NCBI RefSeq assembly: GCF_003182475.1
Contig: NZ_QGTS01000008.1
Span: 124,001 to 188,000, forward strand
DNA from: Mangrovibacter plantisponsor
GTDB lineage: Bacteria > Pseudomonadota > Gammaproteobacteria > Enterobacterales > Enterobacteriaceae
DNA length: 64,000 bases
Direction of reading: 5' to 3'
The notes under the pieces are model-generated. The model saw only the letters and a list, made by a program, of their open reading frames with translations, made no database searches and was not told the origin of the DNA. The first letter of the stretch is position 1; each line of letters begins with the position of its first letter. Both the position numbers and the translations under genes were made by a program. Shown piece after piece: positions 30,351-39,017 of this stretch.

Positions 30351-30848
30351 ATGGCCGTAACTGATATTGTTTCGAAGTTGAATGTACAAATGAACCGAGA
30401 GTTTTACTCATCTAACCTCTACCTGCAATTAAGTGCGTGGTGCATTGAGCACAACCTGCACGATACCGCGCACTTCCTGCGAACGCAGGCCCAGGGGACA
30501 GTAACACTGATGATGCGTTTTTTCGATCATTTGAAAAAAATGGGAGAAAACCCGGTCGTGCAACCACTACAGAATGGCCTGACGCCTGGTTGCAACTCAC
30601 TGGCTGTGCTGTTTGAGAAAATGTTGAATGACTACCGCTTGCGTGCCGAAAGCCTGATTCAATTACAGGATGAAGCAATCAGTATCAATGATTTGTCCAC
30701 TCTGTTATTTTTACAGCAAATTGAAAAAATCCAGCGCAAAGATGGTGCCGTATTAGTAAAAATGCTGGAAATGGTACGCGAAGCCGATGCATCAGGGATG
30801 TGTCTCATGCAAACTGACCATATTCTGGCTAAAGCTGCAACAGCGTGA
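30351..30848 (+). CDS. ftnB: Ferritin-like protein FtnB
   Basis: Non-canonical bacterial ferritin of 165 residues, aligned along its length with FtnA at 41.5 kb. Glu17 is kept (MNREFYSSN), but the ferroxidase ligands Glu49, Glu50 and His53 of FtnA are replaced by Gly49, Thr50 and Leu53 (AQGTVTLMM), as in other FtnB proteins. It may therefore be involved in iron-sulphur repair or iron handling rather than bulk storage; the role is inferred from the family. The start has AAGGATATTGTT before it. Confidence 0.92.
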   Translation: MAVTDIVSKLNVQMNREFYSSNLYLQLSAWCIEHNLHDTAHFLRTQAQGTVTLMMRFFDHLKKMGENPVVQPLQNGLTPGCNSLAVLFEKMLNDYRLRAESLIQLQDEAISINDLSTLLFLQQIEKIQRKDGAVLVKMLEMVREADASGMCLMQTDHILAKAATA

Positions 30849-30975
30849 TGCCAGGCCAGTAAATACCTGCCCGCAAAGCGTAAAGCAGCCCTTCACTTAA
30901 TCCTGGCAGGCCTTCCCCGCTGAAATATTGGGGTTGGCCTGGTTACTTCCCACCAACCCTCTGTACCAAAGGCCG

Positions 30976-31224
30976 TTAGTGAGCGTCGTTTTGGCGGGTA
31001 AATTTCAGCTCAATCAATGCAACGGCCTTTTGTACCGCACGCAACGTAACCGGATCAGCTGAAGGGTGGCCGGCAAAGTCAATAGAACGGAGTTGGGTTG
31101 CCATTTTCTCGCGAACTTCCACCGGAGCGATAACATCAATGACATCCAGTATTTGTTTAATCACTAACTGGCATGCAACCACATCAGAAACCAGCTCATC
31201 TTCCTTGCTAAAGGATCCGGACAT
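30976..31224 (-). CDS. yecJ: Small conserved protein YecJ (DUF2766)
   Basis: 82-residue cytoplasmic protein of unknown function, convergent to ftnB exactly as in E. coli, where YecJ has nearly the same length. Mostly helical and charged, with no membrane segment or known motif. Good ribosome site (GAGGAG) six bases before ATG. Confidence 0.88.
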   Translation of the reverse strand: MSGSFSKEDELVSDVVACQLVIKQILDVIDVIAPVEVREKMATQLRSIDFAGHPSADPVTLRAVQKAVALIELKFTRQNDAH

Positions 31225-31554
31225 TTTTCTCTCCTCATCAAAAACGCATATGGTACCGGGATACAGCCCGGAACGGTAGCCCGGTGGGAGAAATCCATGT
31301 AAAGGCTGGCTTCCGATGGCATTTGTTTGAAGCAGTTCGCTAAAAAGTGTGTGGAATGTCGGTATCTTTTATTCCCTTAAAAACTAAAAACACGTATCGC
31401 CACTATATCTTTGAAATAAAAAAATTCAGCACACATCTCATATTCATCACTTCTTTACGTAAAAAATGACTATTAGTGACACCCTTCACATTTCAATACA
31501 CAAATTCAAATTATAAGAACCGTAATATCTAAAAAAATGAAACAGAGGTTCAAA
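31225..31554. other. Divergent promoter region of yecJ and the GPH symporter
   Basis: About 330 bp, AT-rich in its right half. No gene seen. It must contain the promoters of yecJ (left) and the sugar symporter (right). A KdgR-like inverted repeat sits at its right edge. Confidence 0.6.
31536..31554 (+). promoter_or_regulatory. KdgR-like operator overlapping the ribosome site of the GPH symporter
   Basis: AATGAAACA-GAG-GTTCAAA: the left half is identical to the half-site of the pectinolysis repressor KdgR and the right half is partly matching. It overlaps the AGAGG ribosome site. Resemblance only. Confidence 0.35.
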
Positions 31555-33147
31555 ATGAATTCTGGTAAAACGTCTCCCCTGAACATGACGGGGCAGCGGC
31601 AGGTCAGTTTGCGGCATCAATTGGCCTACGGTGGGGGAAACTTACTCGGTAGTGGCGCGCTGGCAATTAGTGGAGCATGGCTGCTCTATTTCTACACAAC
31701 TTTTTGCGGCCTGACACTGATTGAGGCTGCTTTTATCTTCTCTGTTGCCAGCATTATTGATGCCATCAGCAACCCACTAATGGGCTATTTAACTGATAAC
31801 TTTTCCCGGACGAAACTGGGTAAACGCTTTGGGCGCCGCCGCTTTTTCTTAATGCTCGGCGCACCACTGATGATGTTTTACCCTTTACTTTGGGTTGAAG
31901 GTTTTGGTTTTTGGTACTACCTGGTAACTTATGTCACCTTCGAGCTTATCTATACCTCTGTGATGGTCCCTTACGAAACTCTGGCAACAGAGATGACAGA
32001 CAATTTCACACTGCGTTCTAAACTGACCGGATACAAAGCAATTTTCGGGAAGCTGGCAAATTTCCTCGCTGCCTTTATTCCCGGCCAGTACATTCTTATC
32101 TTTGGTAAAGACTCTGCTCAGCCGTTCTTCCTGACTGGCCTGACTTACGGGGTCATTCTGTTTGTCGCGATTGGTTGCCTTTACACCAGCACCTGGGAAA
32201 AAAGTACCCCGGCGGAACAGGACAACAACGATAATGCACCACGGACAGTGACCGGTACATTACTGTCACTGGCAAAAGATATGTCCTCAACATTCCATTT
32301 ACGGGTTTTCCGTAAACACCTCGGCATGTACTTATGTGGATTTGGTGCAGAATGGTTGTTTGCATCGATATTTACTTACTTTGTGATTTTCGTATTACAA
32401 CATGATCCAGCAATGGTTGCCGGGCTGAATAGCCTCAACTCAATTCTGCAACTCTTCTCCACCGCGCTGTTTATTGGTGTATGTGTTAAGTATGGTTTCA
32501 GCCGCCCGTATATTATGGCGCTGAGCGTGGTTATGGTGGCTGTGCTGTTTTATACCGCACTGTGGTTTTTCCACTTACCGGTACACAGTGCCACTATTCT
32601 GATGTTTGCTATTACCGTTCTGTTTGGCCTTGGCACTGGTGGTGTGTATTACATCCCCTGGACGGTGTATACCTTCCTGGCTGATGTCGATGAAGTATTT
32701 ACCGGCCGTCGCCGTGAAGGGATCTATGCTGGCGCGATGACATTTGCCGGAAAAATACTGCGTTCGGCAATTGTTTTTGTGATGGGCGCGATTCTGAGCT
32801 ACTACGGTTTTCAGTCTAAAGCTCATACTCAACCAGACAGTGCAGTAACTGCCATTGCAGTTGTCTTCTGCGTTGGTGTGATTATTCTGGCTCTGGCAGC
32901 CGTGATATTCAGTAGCCAAATGAAACTTAACCGCCGCACACATCTGGTAGTTCTGGAAGAAGTAAGCCGCGTGAAAGCCGGTGGGAAACTTGAAGATATC
33001 AGCCCGGAAGCCCGCCGTGTAATTGAAGAGCTTGTTGGTCACCCTTATGAAAATTGCTGGGGTAACAGTAAATTGTTCAGTAAAGACAAGGCGAATACAA
33101 CGGATTCTGCAGTCGTTGCTGCACCGGCTGCTTCAACACGCCATTAG
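31555..33147 (+). CDS. GPH-family sugar:cation symporter (TogT/RhiT-like)
   Basis: Major-facilitator transporter of the glycoside-pentoside-hexuronide:cation family, 530 residues and about twelve helices. The GPH signature after TM2 is clear: ISNPLMGYLTDNFSRTKLGKRFGRRR (about 60-85), as is TLATEMTDNFTLRSKLTGYK (about 130). The tail of about 60 residues is longer than in MelB or YicJ, as in oligogalacturonide/rhamnogalacturonide carriers TogT and RhiT of pectin-degrading relatives. ATG 31555 is chosen over 31537 because AGAGG precedes it. Exact substrate not shown; uronide oligosaccharides are the best guess. Confidence 0.8.
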   Translation: MNSGKTSPLNMTGQRQVSLRHQLAYGGGNLLGSGALAISGAWLLYFYTTFCGLTLIEAAFIFSVASIIDAISNPLMGYLTDNFSRTKLGKRFGRRRFFLMLGAPLMMFYPLLWVEGFGFWYYLVTYVTFELIYTSVMVPYETLATEMTDNFTLRSKLTGYKAIFGKLANFLAAFIPGQYILIFGKDSAQPFFLTGLTYGVILFVAIGCLYTSTWEKSTPAEQDNNDNAPRTVTGTLLSLAKDMSSTFHLRVFRKHLGMYLCGFGAEWLFASIFTYFVIFVLQHDPAMVAGLNSLNSILQLFSTALFIGVCVKYGFSRPYIMALSVVMVAVLFYTALWFFHLPVHSATILMFAITVLFGLGTGGVYYIPWTVYTFLADVDEVFTGRRREGIYAGAMTFAGKILRSAIVFVMGAILSYYGFQSKAHTQPDSAVTAIAVVFCVGVIILALAAVIFSSQMKLNRRTHLVVLEEVSRVKAGGKLEDISPEARRVIEELVGHPYENCWGNSKLFSKDKANTTDSAVVAAPAASTRH

Positions 33148-33171
33148 TACCGCACGCTGTACGCCGGACAT

Positions 33172-33207
33172 AAAAAAACCTGCTTCGTGACGGAGCAGGT
33201 TTTTTTT
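33172..33207. terminator. Bidirectional terminator between the GPH symporter and azuC
   Basis: Stem AACCTGCT(tcgtgacgg)AGCAGGTT flanked by an A-run on the left and eight T on the right, so it can end transcripts from both convergent genes. Confidence 0.9.
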
Positions 33208-33208
33208 A

Positions 33209-33292
33209 TCAAAACATTGCGCCCGGCGGGACGTCTTTGAATGTTTTGCAGTAGTTTTCAAACATGCTTTTCAGAATGCGACGCAGTTTCAT
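33209..33292 (-). CDS. azuC: Small protein AzuC (27 residues)
   Basis: Very short gene encoding a basic amphipathic peptide that begins MKLRRILKSMFENYCKTF and ends VPPGAMF; nearly identical to E. coli AzuC (28 residues), a membrane-associated small protein reported to bind and stimulate the aerobic glycerol-3-phosphate dehydrogenase GlpD. AAGG lies eight bases before the ATG. The stop codon touches the terminator stem. Position near ftnB, yecJ and yecR also agrees with E. coli. Confidence 0.93.
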   Translation of the reverse strand: MKLRRILKSMFENYCKTFKDVPPGAMF

Positions 33293-33338
33293 GGTCAAAC
33301 CTTATGTATGTTATGCAGGTGTTGCTCAACTTGGGTAT

Positions 33339-33388
33339 ATAATATGACCACCATCACAAAAATCAACTGTTTTGTGAGCTGCATCGCA
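33339..33388 (-). promoter_or_regulatory. azuC promoter with CRP-like site
   Basis: On the minus strand TTGATT, 16 bases, TATTAT. Upstream at 33373-33388 TGCGATGCAGCTCACA differs from the CRP consensus TGTGA-N6-TCACA at one base. Spacing to the -10 is not a standard class I or II distance, so CRP action is tentative. Confidence 0.6.
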
Positions 33389-33812
33389 AAATAATCCTGG
33401 TAAATTTAAAATTTTGTTAATAAGCAACGTATTGTAACCCTCTCCTCTGCAGCTTTTTGCTTGCCACGTATGAGTCCCCCGCACTGGCACAGGGAAACAA
33501 TACAGCTGTTACCACGTGGAGCACTGGGGAAAGGCGATAAGGTATGAGCGCATGTCAATCGCGTTGATGTGGTAGCAATTACGTCACACGGGTGATGAGA
33601 CAGGCCAGGATCTGTGAAGATGTTGTGTCGGTCACTCAATTATCCGTCTGGCCATAGACGAGGAAGTTACATCTTTTCGGGGAATACCCTTAGAGCACTC
33701 TATTGACCGCTGTTGACGCCGGTCGAACTTCGCGCTGAACGTTTGGGCCACCGGGGAAAAGCCTTACCTGCCAGATGTTCTTGTATGTGTGCCTGCTACC
33801 TATTCTGGCGCA

Positions 33813-33838
33813 TAAAAAAAGCCAGCATAAGCTGGCCT
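33813..33838 (-). terminator. Terminator of the RpiB-like gene
   Basis: Stem GCCAGC/GCTGGC with an ATAA-type loop and seven T on the minus strand, 22 bp after the stop. Confidence 0.85.
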
Positions 33839-33860
33839 TCGAAATTCTAAGCGTTGTTAG

Positions 33861-34496
33861 TTAGCCAAGGAGCTCGCGAACAAATGCTTCAATCTCTTTA
33901 TCCTGGCAATGTTCAAAGAAGCATTTCTGGAAACGCTCGCCAGAAACAGCTGTTTTAACCAGCTCGCGGTCAACCGCACGTAAACCTTCCAGGTAATCCT
34001 TAACCAGAGCACCTTTTACCTGGTTCAGAATACCAGCGTTGCGCACTTGTGGCTCTTTACGCTCTGGCGGGTAACCTTCCCCTTTACGTCCAGTGAACGC
34101 TTTTTCAAAGATAAAGCGTACGTTCAGTTCTGCGCCCCAACCAAAGCCTTTAGCAAAAGGTAAAGAAAGCGCGTTGCCATTGTTGATCTGGGCAAACAGG
34201 AAAGCATCTGCCGGGTCAATACAGTAACCACACACTACACCCGGGTGGATGTTCAGTGACATCAAAGCGCCCTGGCCTGTGCCACACCCCGTCACAACGA
34301 AATCAACAGCTTTTGAATTCAACAGCAAGCTTGCCATAATGCCTAAGTGGATATAAGTCAGGTGGTGGTCCTGCTCATCGCTCATACCCACGTTGAAAAC
34401 TGACAGGCCTTTTTCATCAGCAACCGCATTCAGCTCTTTAAGGACAACGGCATTCTTACTTGCCTGACTGTTTTCCATCATCAGTGCAACTTTCAT
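33861..34496 (-). CDS. RpiB/LacA/LacB-family sugar-phosphate isomerase
   Basis: 211-residue cytoplasmic protein of the ribose-5-phosphate isomerase B family. It shows the conserved core VDFVVTGCGTGQGALMSLNIHPGVVCGYC (active-site Cys/His region, about 68-98) and the N/G-rich loop NNGNALSLPFAKGFG. It is longer than plain RpiB (about 150), with a C-terminal extension of about 60 residues also seen in some pectin/uronate-associated members. ATG 34496 follows GGAGAG; the 21 upstream codons lack homology. No sugar kinase or dehydrogenase is adjacent, so the substrate is unknown. Confidence 0.78.
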   Translation of the reverse strand: MKVALMMENSQASKNAVVLKELNAVADEKGLSVFNVGMSDEQDHHLTYIHLGIMASLLLNSKAVDFVVTGCGTGQGALMSLNIHPGVVCGYCIDPADAFLFAQINNGNALSLPFAKGFGWGAELNVRFIFEKAFTGRKGEGYPPERKEPQVRNAGILNQVKGALVKDYLEGLRAVDRELVKTAVSGERFQKCFFEHCQDKEIEAFVRELLG

Positions 34497-34876
34497 TCTA
34501 TTCTCTCCTGAATCGTAGCGTGGTTTACCCACCAGATTTGCGACTTGATGCGCTAACAATACTATCCTATGAACATACTTTCAAATTTAATGAAAACTTG
34601 TTTTAAAAATTACAGTCTGGTTCACAATTTACTTTCTTATTGCCGGTAAAGCACATCATGAACACAGAACAGAAAGCCAGATTGCCAGCCCTGGTCACTT
34701 ACAGTTCACAGCCGCGGCATCATGCTTATCTGGCAAGTCGCAACCTGGTGGTATGCTGGCACAGACTTCACATATTGAGTAATAACGCACTGGCAGCGCC
34801 CTTTTCCCCTTTATTCAGCCGATTGCCCTGGTCACCAGTCACCTACAATCTGATTTATTTGTCACAGGCACTGGGC
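34497..34876. other. Divergent gap between the RpiB-like gene and yecR
   Basis: Promoter region of both genes. The yecR frame extends upstream to 34640, but the extension has no homology. GCCGATTG near 34820 resembles a sigma-28 -10 element, but no TAAA lies at the right distance. Confidence 0.5.
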
Positions 34877-35209
34877 ATGAGAACAATAATTTTAGCGGTT
34901 TTATGTGTGTTGGTAGCGGGTTGTACCATAACGAAGACACCTGAATTTGTCGGTGGTGACCGAAACAGTGGTGTTGTCCGCCTGGCCTACGACCTGCCGC
35001 CTCTGCAAAATGCTCATGTAGACCAGTACATGGCGCAGAATAATGCAAACCGGGCTTGCCAGGCCTGGGGTTACGCCACAGCACTGTCATTTGGTGATCC
35101 AATTACTACCTGTACCACAACCAGCGCATCTGAGTGCCTGAACGAGCAAGTGACCACCTCCTGGTTATGCCAGGGGCAACTGATTCAGAGTAATACAGCA
35201 GGCTATTAA
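34877..35209 (+). CDS. yecR: YecR-like lipoprotein
   Basis: 110-residue predicted lipoprotein: signal peptide with lipobox LVAGC (Cys16), then a small Cys-containing domain. Matches E. coli YecR in length (107), lipobox and genomic place; there the gene belongs to the FlhDC/flagellar regulon, but its function is not known. Start chosen at the Met before RTIILAVL; the frame is open further upstream without relatives. Confidence 0.82.
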   Translation: MRTIILAVLCVLVAGCTITKTPEFVGGDRNSGVVRLAYDLPPLQNAHVDQYMAQNNANRACQAWGYATALSFGDPITTCTTTSASECLNEQVTTSWLCQGQLIQSNTAGY

Positions 35210-35427
35210 GAAGAGAATGCCCGGTAACGGGCAATCTCCTGTGGCTAAGTGACACTATTACGCTGGTTAGCTACATTTACAGAGAGCACCCGGGCGTCTG
35301 CGTTTACCCGCAGAGATGGCAGCAATGCTAAAGCCATTTTTTTATTCTTTATTGTGCGCCCTTCAGACGAATATTGCGCACGGCATCTATACTTAAACCT
35401 GTCTAGGTTAGTCGTTTTTCAGGTCTG

Positions 35428-37416
35428 ATGACATTAAAAATATCATTATGTTACAAGCCGTATTACGGCCCGGATGACGACATGAATGAAGATAACGAAC
35501 GCCAGAAACTCTACTTACGCGAAGGGAATAAGCTACTTTATGGCAATGCCTTTAACGGGCTTGCGATTAGCGGGCTGGCCGCCATAACCCTTGCGCTCAG
35601 CTTTCTTACACCGGAAACCCGGGCCGGGAAAATCACCTGGCTTACCGTTATGCTGGTTATCCTGGGTTTACGCTGTGTTGATATTTTTATCTGGCGCCAC
35701 CTTCCCAGTGAACAGCAGGGCAAAGGCCGCTACCACCGGCGCTTTACTATTGGCGCATTAATCACGGCAGCCGTCTGGTCTGCTTACAGCCTGTTTTTTT
35801 ACCCCAGTTTCAGCCCGGAAGAATTCACCTGTGTGGTGATTATTTTATCCGCCATGGCGGCGGGAGCGACCTGCATTCTTTCAGGCCATCCTTTACTGGC
35901 AACGTTGTATTCCTGCATTATGTTACTCCCCTGCTCACTTATACTGTTGATGCTTTCAGACAGTTACAGGGTTCATTTAGGTATTCTTGGTATCTTCTTC
36001 ACACTGGCAATGGTGTTTTCAGCACTCACGGTGTCCCGTTATATTCGCAACGCAATTTTTCTCAAGTACAAAAACCTGACCATGCTGGAACATATGGAAG
36101 ACCTGGTACGCCAGCGCACTCAGGATTTATACAAACTTTCACGAATGGACCCACTGACTGGCTTGTATAACCGTTCAACTTTTCTGGAACAGGCAAACCA
36201 GTTAACTGAGCGGTTCCACCAGCAACAAATTAATGGCTACAGCGTCTTTTTTATTGAACTGGATAGCTTTAAACAGATCAACGACACGTTGGGGCACACA
36301 TACGGTGATGCACTCCTGCGCAAGTTCAGTGGTCGCCTGCGTGAATTCTCTGATGACAACACCTGGTTTTGCCGCTGGGGCGGCAACGAGTTTATCTTTG
36401 CCACCGCGCTGACCGACCCGGGTGAATTATACTGGGTGGCCGATGCCATGCTGGTGAGGCTTGGTATGCCTTACCGCATTGACGAAGAGCAGATTACCCC
36501 TCGTTCAACGATTGGTATCGCCATCTGCCCTGAGCATGGCGACAGCATGAGTAAACTTATTCAACTGGCCGATATTGCAATGTATGCACAGCAAGACCAG
36601 GTCCATGAACGTATTGCGTTCTACAACAAGGCACTGGAGCAGAGCCTGTTACGCCGTACCACGTTACTTGAAGCCCTGCGCTCTGCACTGGCCGCTGGCG
36701 CGCTCAGCCTGGCATTGCAACCTATCGTGACGGCAAACAGCCAGCGTATTGCTGGCTTTGAAGTTTTGCTGCGTTGGAATCATAACGGCGAAAACATTTC
36801 TCCTGCGGAATTCATTCCACTGGCGGAACAAAGCGGGCTGATTGTGCCGGTTGGTTATTGGGTGCTGGAGCAAGCCTGCCAAATACTGACAGAGATGCCT
36901 CACACCACCGCCAGTCTGTCGGTCAATGTTTCGGTTATCCAGATGCAGGACCCACAGTTTGTCGCCAATGTGGCGCAGGTGCTGAGCGAACATCAGATAG
37001 CACCCGGTCGGTTACACCTGGAAGTGACAGAAACTTTTTTTCACCAGGAGCAACAAGGTGTGAAAGAAACCATAAGTCGGCTACGCTTGCTGGGTGTTAA
37101 AATTTCTATTGATGATTTTGGCACAGGCTATTCAAGCCTGTCCGTGATTCAGAACCTCAATATTGATTACGTGAAAATCGACCGTGCCTTTGTGGCCAAT
37201 ATTTTTGATAAAGGGCAGTCGATAATCGCTGCGGTAATGACCATTGCCCACGGGCTCCATTTCCAGGTCGTTGCTGAAGGTGTGGAAACGCCGGAACAGG
37301 CTGCACAATTGGCTAAATTTGGCGTCCATTTTATGCAGGGTTATTACTTCAGCAAACCACTGCCCCCGGAACAGGCGCTGGCGCTATTACCACATAAAAG
37401 ACAAGACAGCGCCTGA
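35428..37416 (+). CDS. Membrane GGDEF-EAL protein, probable c-di-GMP phosphodiesterase
   Basis: 662 residues: about six N-terminal membrane helices (40-205), a short linker, a GGDEF domain (about 235-395) and an EAL domain (about 405-655). The GGDEF signature is GGNEF (318-322), with the catalytic acidic residue replaced by Asn, so cyclase activity is doubtful. The EAL domain keeps E445-V-L-L-R, the EVTETFF glutamate, IDDFGTGYSSL, KIDRAFV and EGVET, so a phosphodiesterase is likely. The first ATG lacks a strong ribosome site; MNEDNERQ at 35482 is an alternative. The flagellar neighbourhood suggests a motility-related role (inference). Confidence 0.85.
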   Translation: MTLKISLCYKPYYGPDDDMNEDNERQKLYLREGNKLLYGNAFNGLAISGLAAITLALSFLTPETRAGKITWLTVMLVILGLRCVDIFIWRHLPSEQQGKGRYHRRFTIGALITAAVWSAYSLFFYPSFSPEEFTCVVIILSAMAAGATCILSGHPLLATLYSCIMLLPCSLILLMLSDSYRVHLGILGIFFTLAMVFSALTVSRYIRNAIFLKYKNLTMLEHMEDLVRQRTQDLYKLSRMDPLTGLYNRSTFLEQANQLTERFHQQQINGYSVFFIELDSFKQINDTLGHTYGDALLRKFSGRLREFSDDNTWFCRWGGNEFIFATALTDPGELYWVADAMLVRLGMPYRIDEEQITPRSTIGIAICPEHGDSMSKLIQLADIAMYAQQDQVHERIAFYNKALEQSLLRRTTLLEALRSALAAGALSLALQPIVTANSQRIAGFEVLLRWNHNGENISPAEFIPLAEQSGLIVPVGYWVLEQACQILTEMPHTTASLSVNVSVIQMQDPQFVANVAQVLSEHQIAPGRLHLEVTETFFHQEQQGVKETISRLRLLGVKISIDDFGTGYSSLSVIQNLNIDYVKIDRAFVANIFDKGQSIIAAVMTIAHGLHFQVVAEGVETPEQAAQLAKFGVHFMQGYYFSKPLPPEQALALLPHKRQDSA

Positions 37417-37556
37417 TACAGATTGTTGATTTGGTGACCAGACGCGCCGTGATAGCATGTTGAGGAGCAGATTTGTGTTATATTTCACACTCTTTATTGT
37501 CAGCGTTATTGGCTTTACTTTCCGAATGACGCGCTGTTTTATGGCATGACGCAGCT

Positions 37557-39017
37557 ATGCAAATCTCATCACGCACTAAAATTGTCGTTCATTTATGTGG
37601 GTTTTTAGTCCTCCTTTATAGTCTTTCCATGATCCCGCCCATGCTGCTGGCCCTGATTGATAAAGACCGCAGCCTGTTTGCTTTTTTAACCACCTTTGCC
37701 TGTTTTTCTGTGCTGGGTGGCTTTTGTTGGGTTACCACTCGCCAGGAAAATGTACAACTTAAAACCCAGGACGGCTTCATCATTATCGTTCTGTTCTGGT
37801 TACTGTTTTCAGTTATCAGCGCCATGCCTTTATGGCTTAACGACAGTCTGCATATCAGCCTTGCCGATGCACTGTTCGAAGGTGTTTCCGGAATAACCAC
37901 CACCGGTGCTTCAATATTCAATAATGTCAGCCTGTTACCCCGATCCATACTGTACTACCGCGCCCAGTTAAATTTCGTTGGCGGTTTAGGCGTTATCGTA
38001 CTCGCTGTCGCCGTACTTCCGTTACTGGGGATTGGGGGCATGAAACTTTACCAGTCGGAAATGCCCGGGCCATTTAAAGAAGAAAGGCTGACACCGCGGC
38101 TGGCGGATACATCACGTAACTTGTGGTTTACCTATTTACTGCTCGGGCTGGCCTGCACCGTTGCATATATGTTTGCCGGGATGCCGTGGTTTGACGCTCT
38201 GTGCCACGGGCTGTCCACGGTCTCGCTGGGCGGTTTTTCCACCCGAACAGAAAGTATTGGTTTTTTTAACAGCCAGCCTGTCGAACTGGTGGCGGGTGTG
38301 TTCTCACTGCTGTCAGGGATTAATTTCACCCTCTATTTTGTGGCCATAATACGCCGCAGCATTCAGCCTTTTCGCCGCAACCCTGAACTGCGTTTTTACT
38401 TTATTGTTGCCGCTATTCTGGTTGCCATCGTGGCCCTCGAAGTGTGGCGCGCCGGGATGTACTCACCTGGCGAATCGCTGGTGCATGCCTTTTTCCTTAC
38501 CAGTTCCATGCTCACAGATAACGGTCTGGCTACTGGGGACTATGCCCACTGGCCCACGCACACAATCGTGTTACTGCTCAGTGCCAGCTTTTTTGGCGGA
38601 TGTGTTGGCTCTACCTGCGGCGGGTTAAAAATGATGCGCCTGCTGATTTTACTCCGCCAGAGCCGCCACGAAGTACACCAGCTCGCCCACCCGCGCGCAT
38701 TAATCAGCATTAAAGTGGGGAAAACGGTAATGAGTGACCGGGTTGTTCGCTCAGTGGGGAGTTTCTTTTTTCTCTACGCGGCCTGTACTGGTCTGTTTAT
38801 TTGGTTACTGAATTTAATGGGTTACGACCTGCTCACTTCATTTGCAACCGTCGCGGCCTGTATCAACAACATGGGGCTGGGTTTTGGGGCAACAGCCAGC
38901 GGGTTCGGCGGGCTGTCGGAAAGCGCCAAATATTTGATGTGCGCGGCAATGCTGCTTGGCCGCCTGGAAATCTACCCGGTTCTTATCTTGTTTTCACGCA
39001 CCTTCTGGCGCAGTTAA
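37557..39017 (+). CDS. TrkH/TrkG-family potassium uptake protein
   Basis: Channel subunit of a Trk potassium uptake system, 486 residues (TrkH 483). The four selectivity-filter repeats are visible: GITTTGASIF (about 114), LSTVSLGGFSTRT (about 219), TDNGLATGDY/FFGGCVGSTCGG (about 320-350), and NNMGLGFGATASG (about 440). TrkA, the NAD-binding partner, is normally encoded elsewhere. Compared with E. coli this gene is an insertion near ftnA. It ends overlapping by four bases with the convergent sensor kinase gene. Confidence 0.9.
   Translation: MQISSRTKIVVHLCGFLVLLYSLSMIPPMLLALIDKDRSLFAFLTTFACFSVLGGFCWVTTRQENVQLKTQDGFIIIVLFWLLFSVISAMPLWLNDSLHISLADALFEGVSGITTTGASIFNNVSLLPRSILYYRAQLNFVGGLGVIVLAVAVLPLLGIGGMKLYQSEMPGPFKEERLTPRLADTSRNLWFTYLLLGLACTVAYMFAGMPWFDALCHGLSTVSLGGFSTRTESIGFFNSQPVELVAGVFSLLSGINFTLYFVAIIRRSIQPFRRNPELRFYFIVAAILVAIVALEVWRAGMYSPGESLVHAFFLTSSMLTDNGLATGDYAHWPTHTIVLLLSASFFGGCVGSTCGGLKMMRLLILLRQSRHEVHQLAHPRALISIKVGKTVMSDRVVRSVGSFFFLYAACTGLFIWLLNLMGYDLLTSFATVAACINNMGLGFGATASGFGGLSESAKYLMCAAMLLGRLEIYPVLILFSRTFWRS

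Larger units (their letters stand above)
33172..33330 (-). ncRNA. azuCR: AzuCR dual-function transcript
   Basis: Minus-strand RNA of about 160 nt predicted from a TTGATT-16-TATTAT promoter (33339-33366) to the terminator at 33172-33207. It encodes AzuC. In E. coli the equivalent RNA is about 164 nt and also acts by base pairing (AzuR). Here the length and layout match; the RNA function is inferred. Confidence 0.65.
33293..33860. other. Gap holding the azuC promoter; otherwise no gene seen
   Basis: 33293-33400 contains the azuC promoter and CRP-like site. From 33400 to 33800 I see no supported gene; frames of up to 77 codons lack ribosome sites and homology. The last part holds the terminator of the RpiB-like gene. 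Confidence 0.6.

Noticed and set aside
33406-33639. 77-codon minus-strand frame upstream of azuC
   Set aside because: No ribosome site and unusual composition; likely chance frame in non-coding DNA.
34816-34827. Sigma-28 promoter for yecR at GCCGATTG
   Set aside because: The -10 is imperfect and no TAAA element lies at 15 bp, so it cannot be supported by sequence alone.
34640-34876. 79-codon upstream extension of yecR
   Set aside because: The extension would bury the lipoprotein signal peptide inside the protein; the lipobox position fixes the start at 34877.
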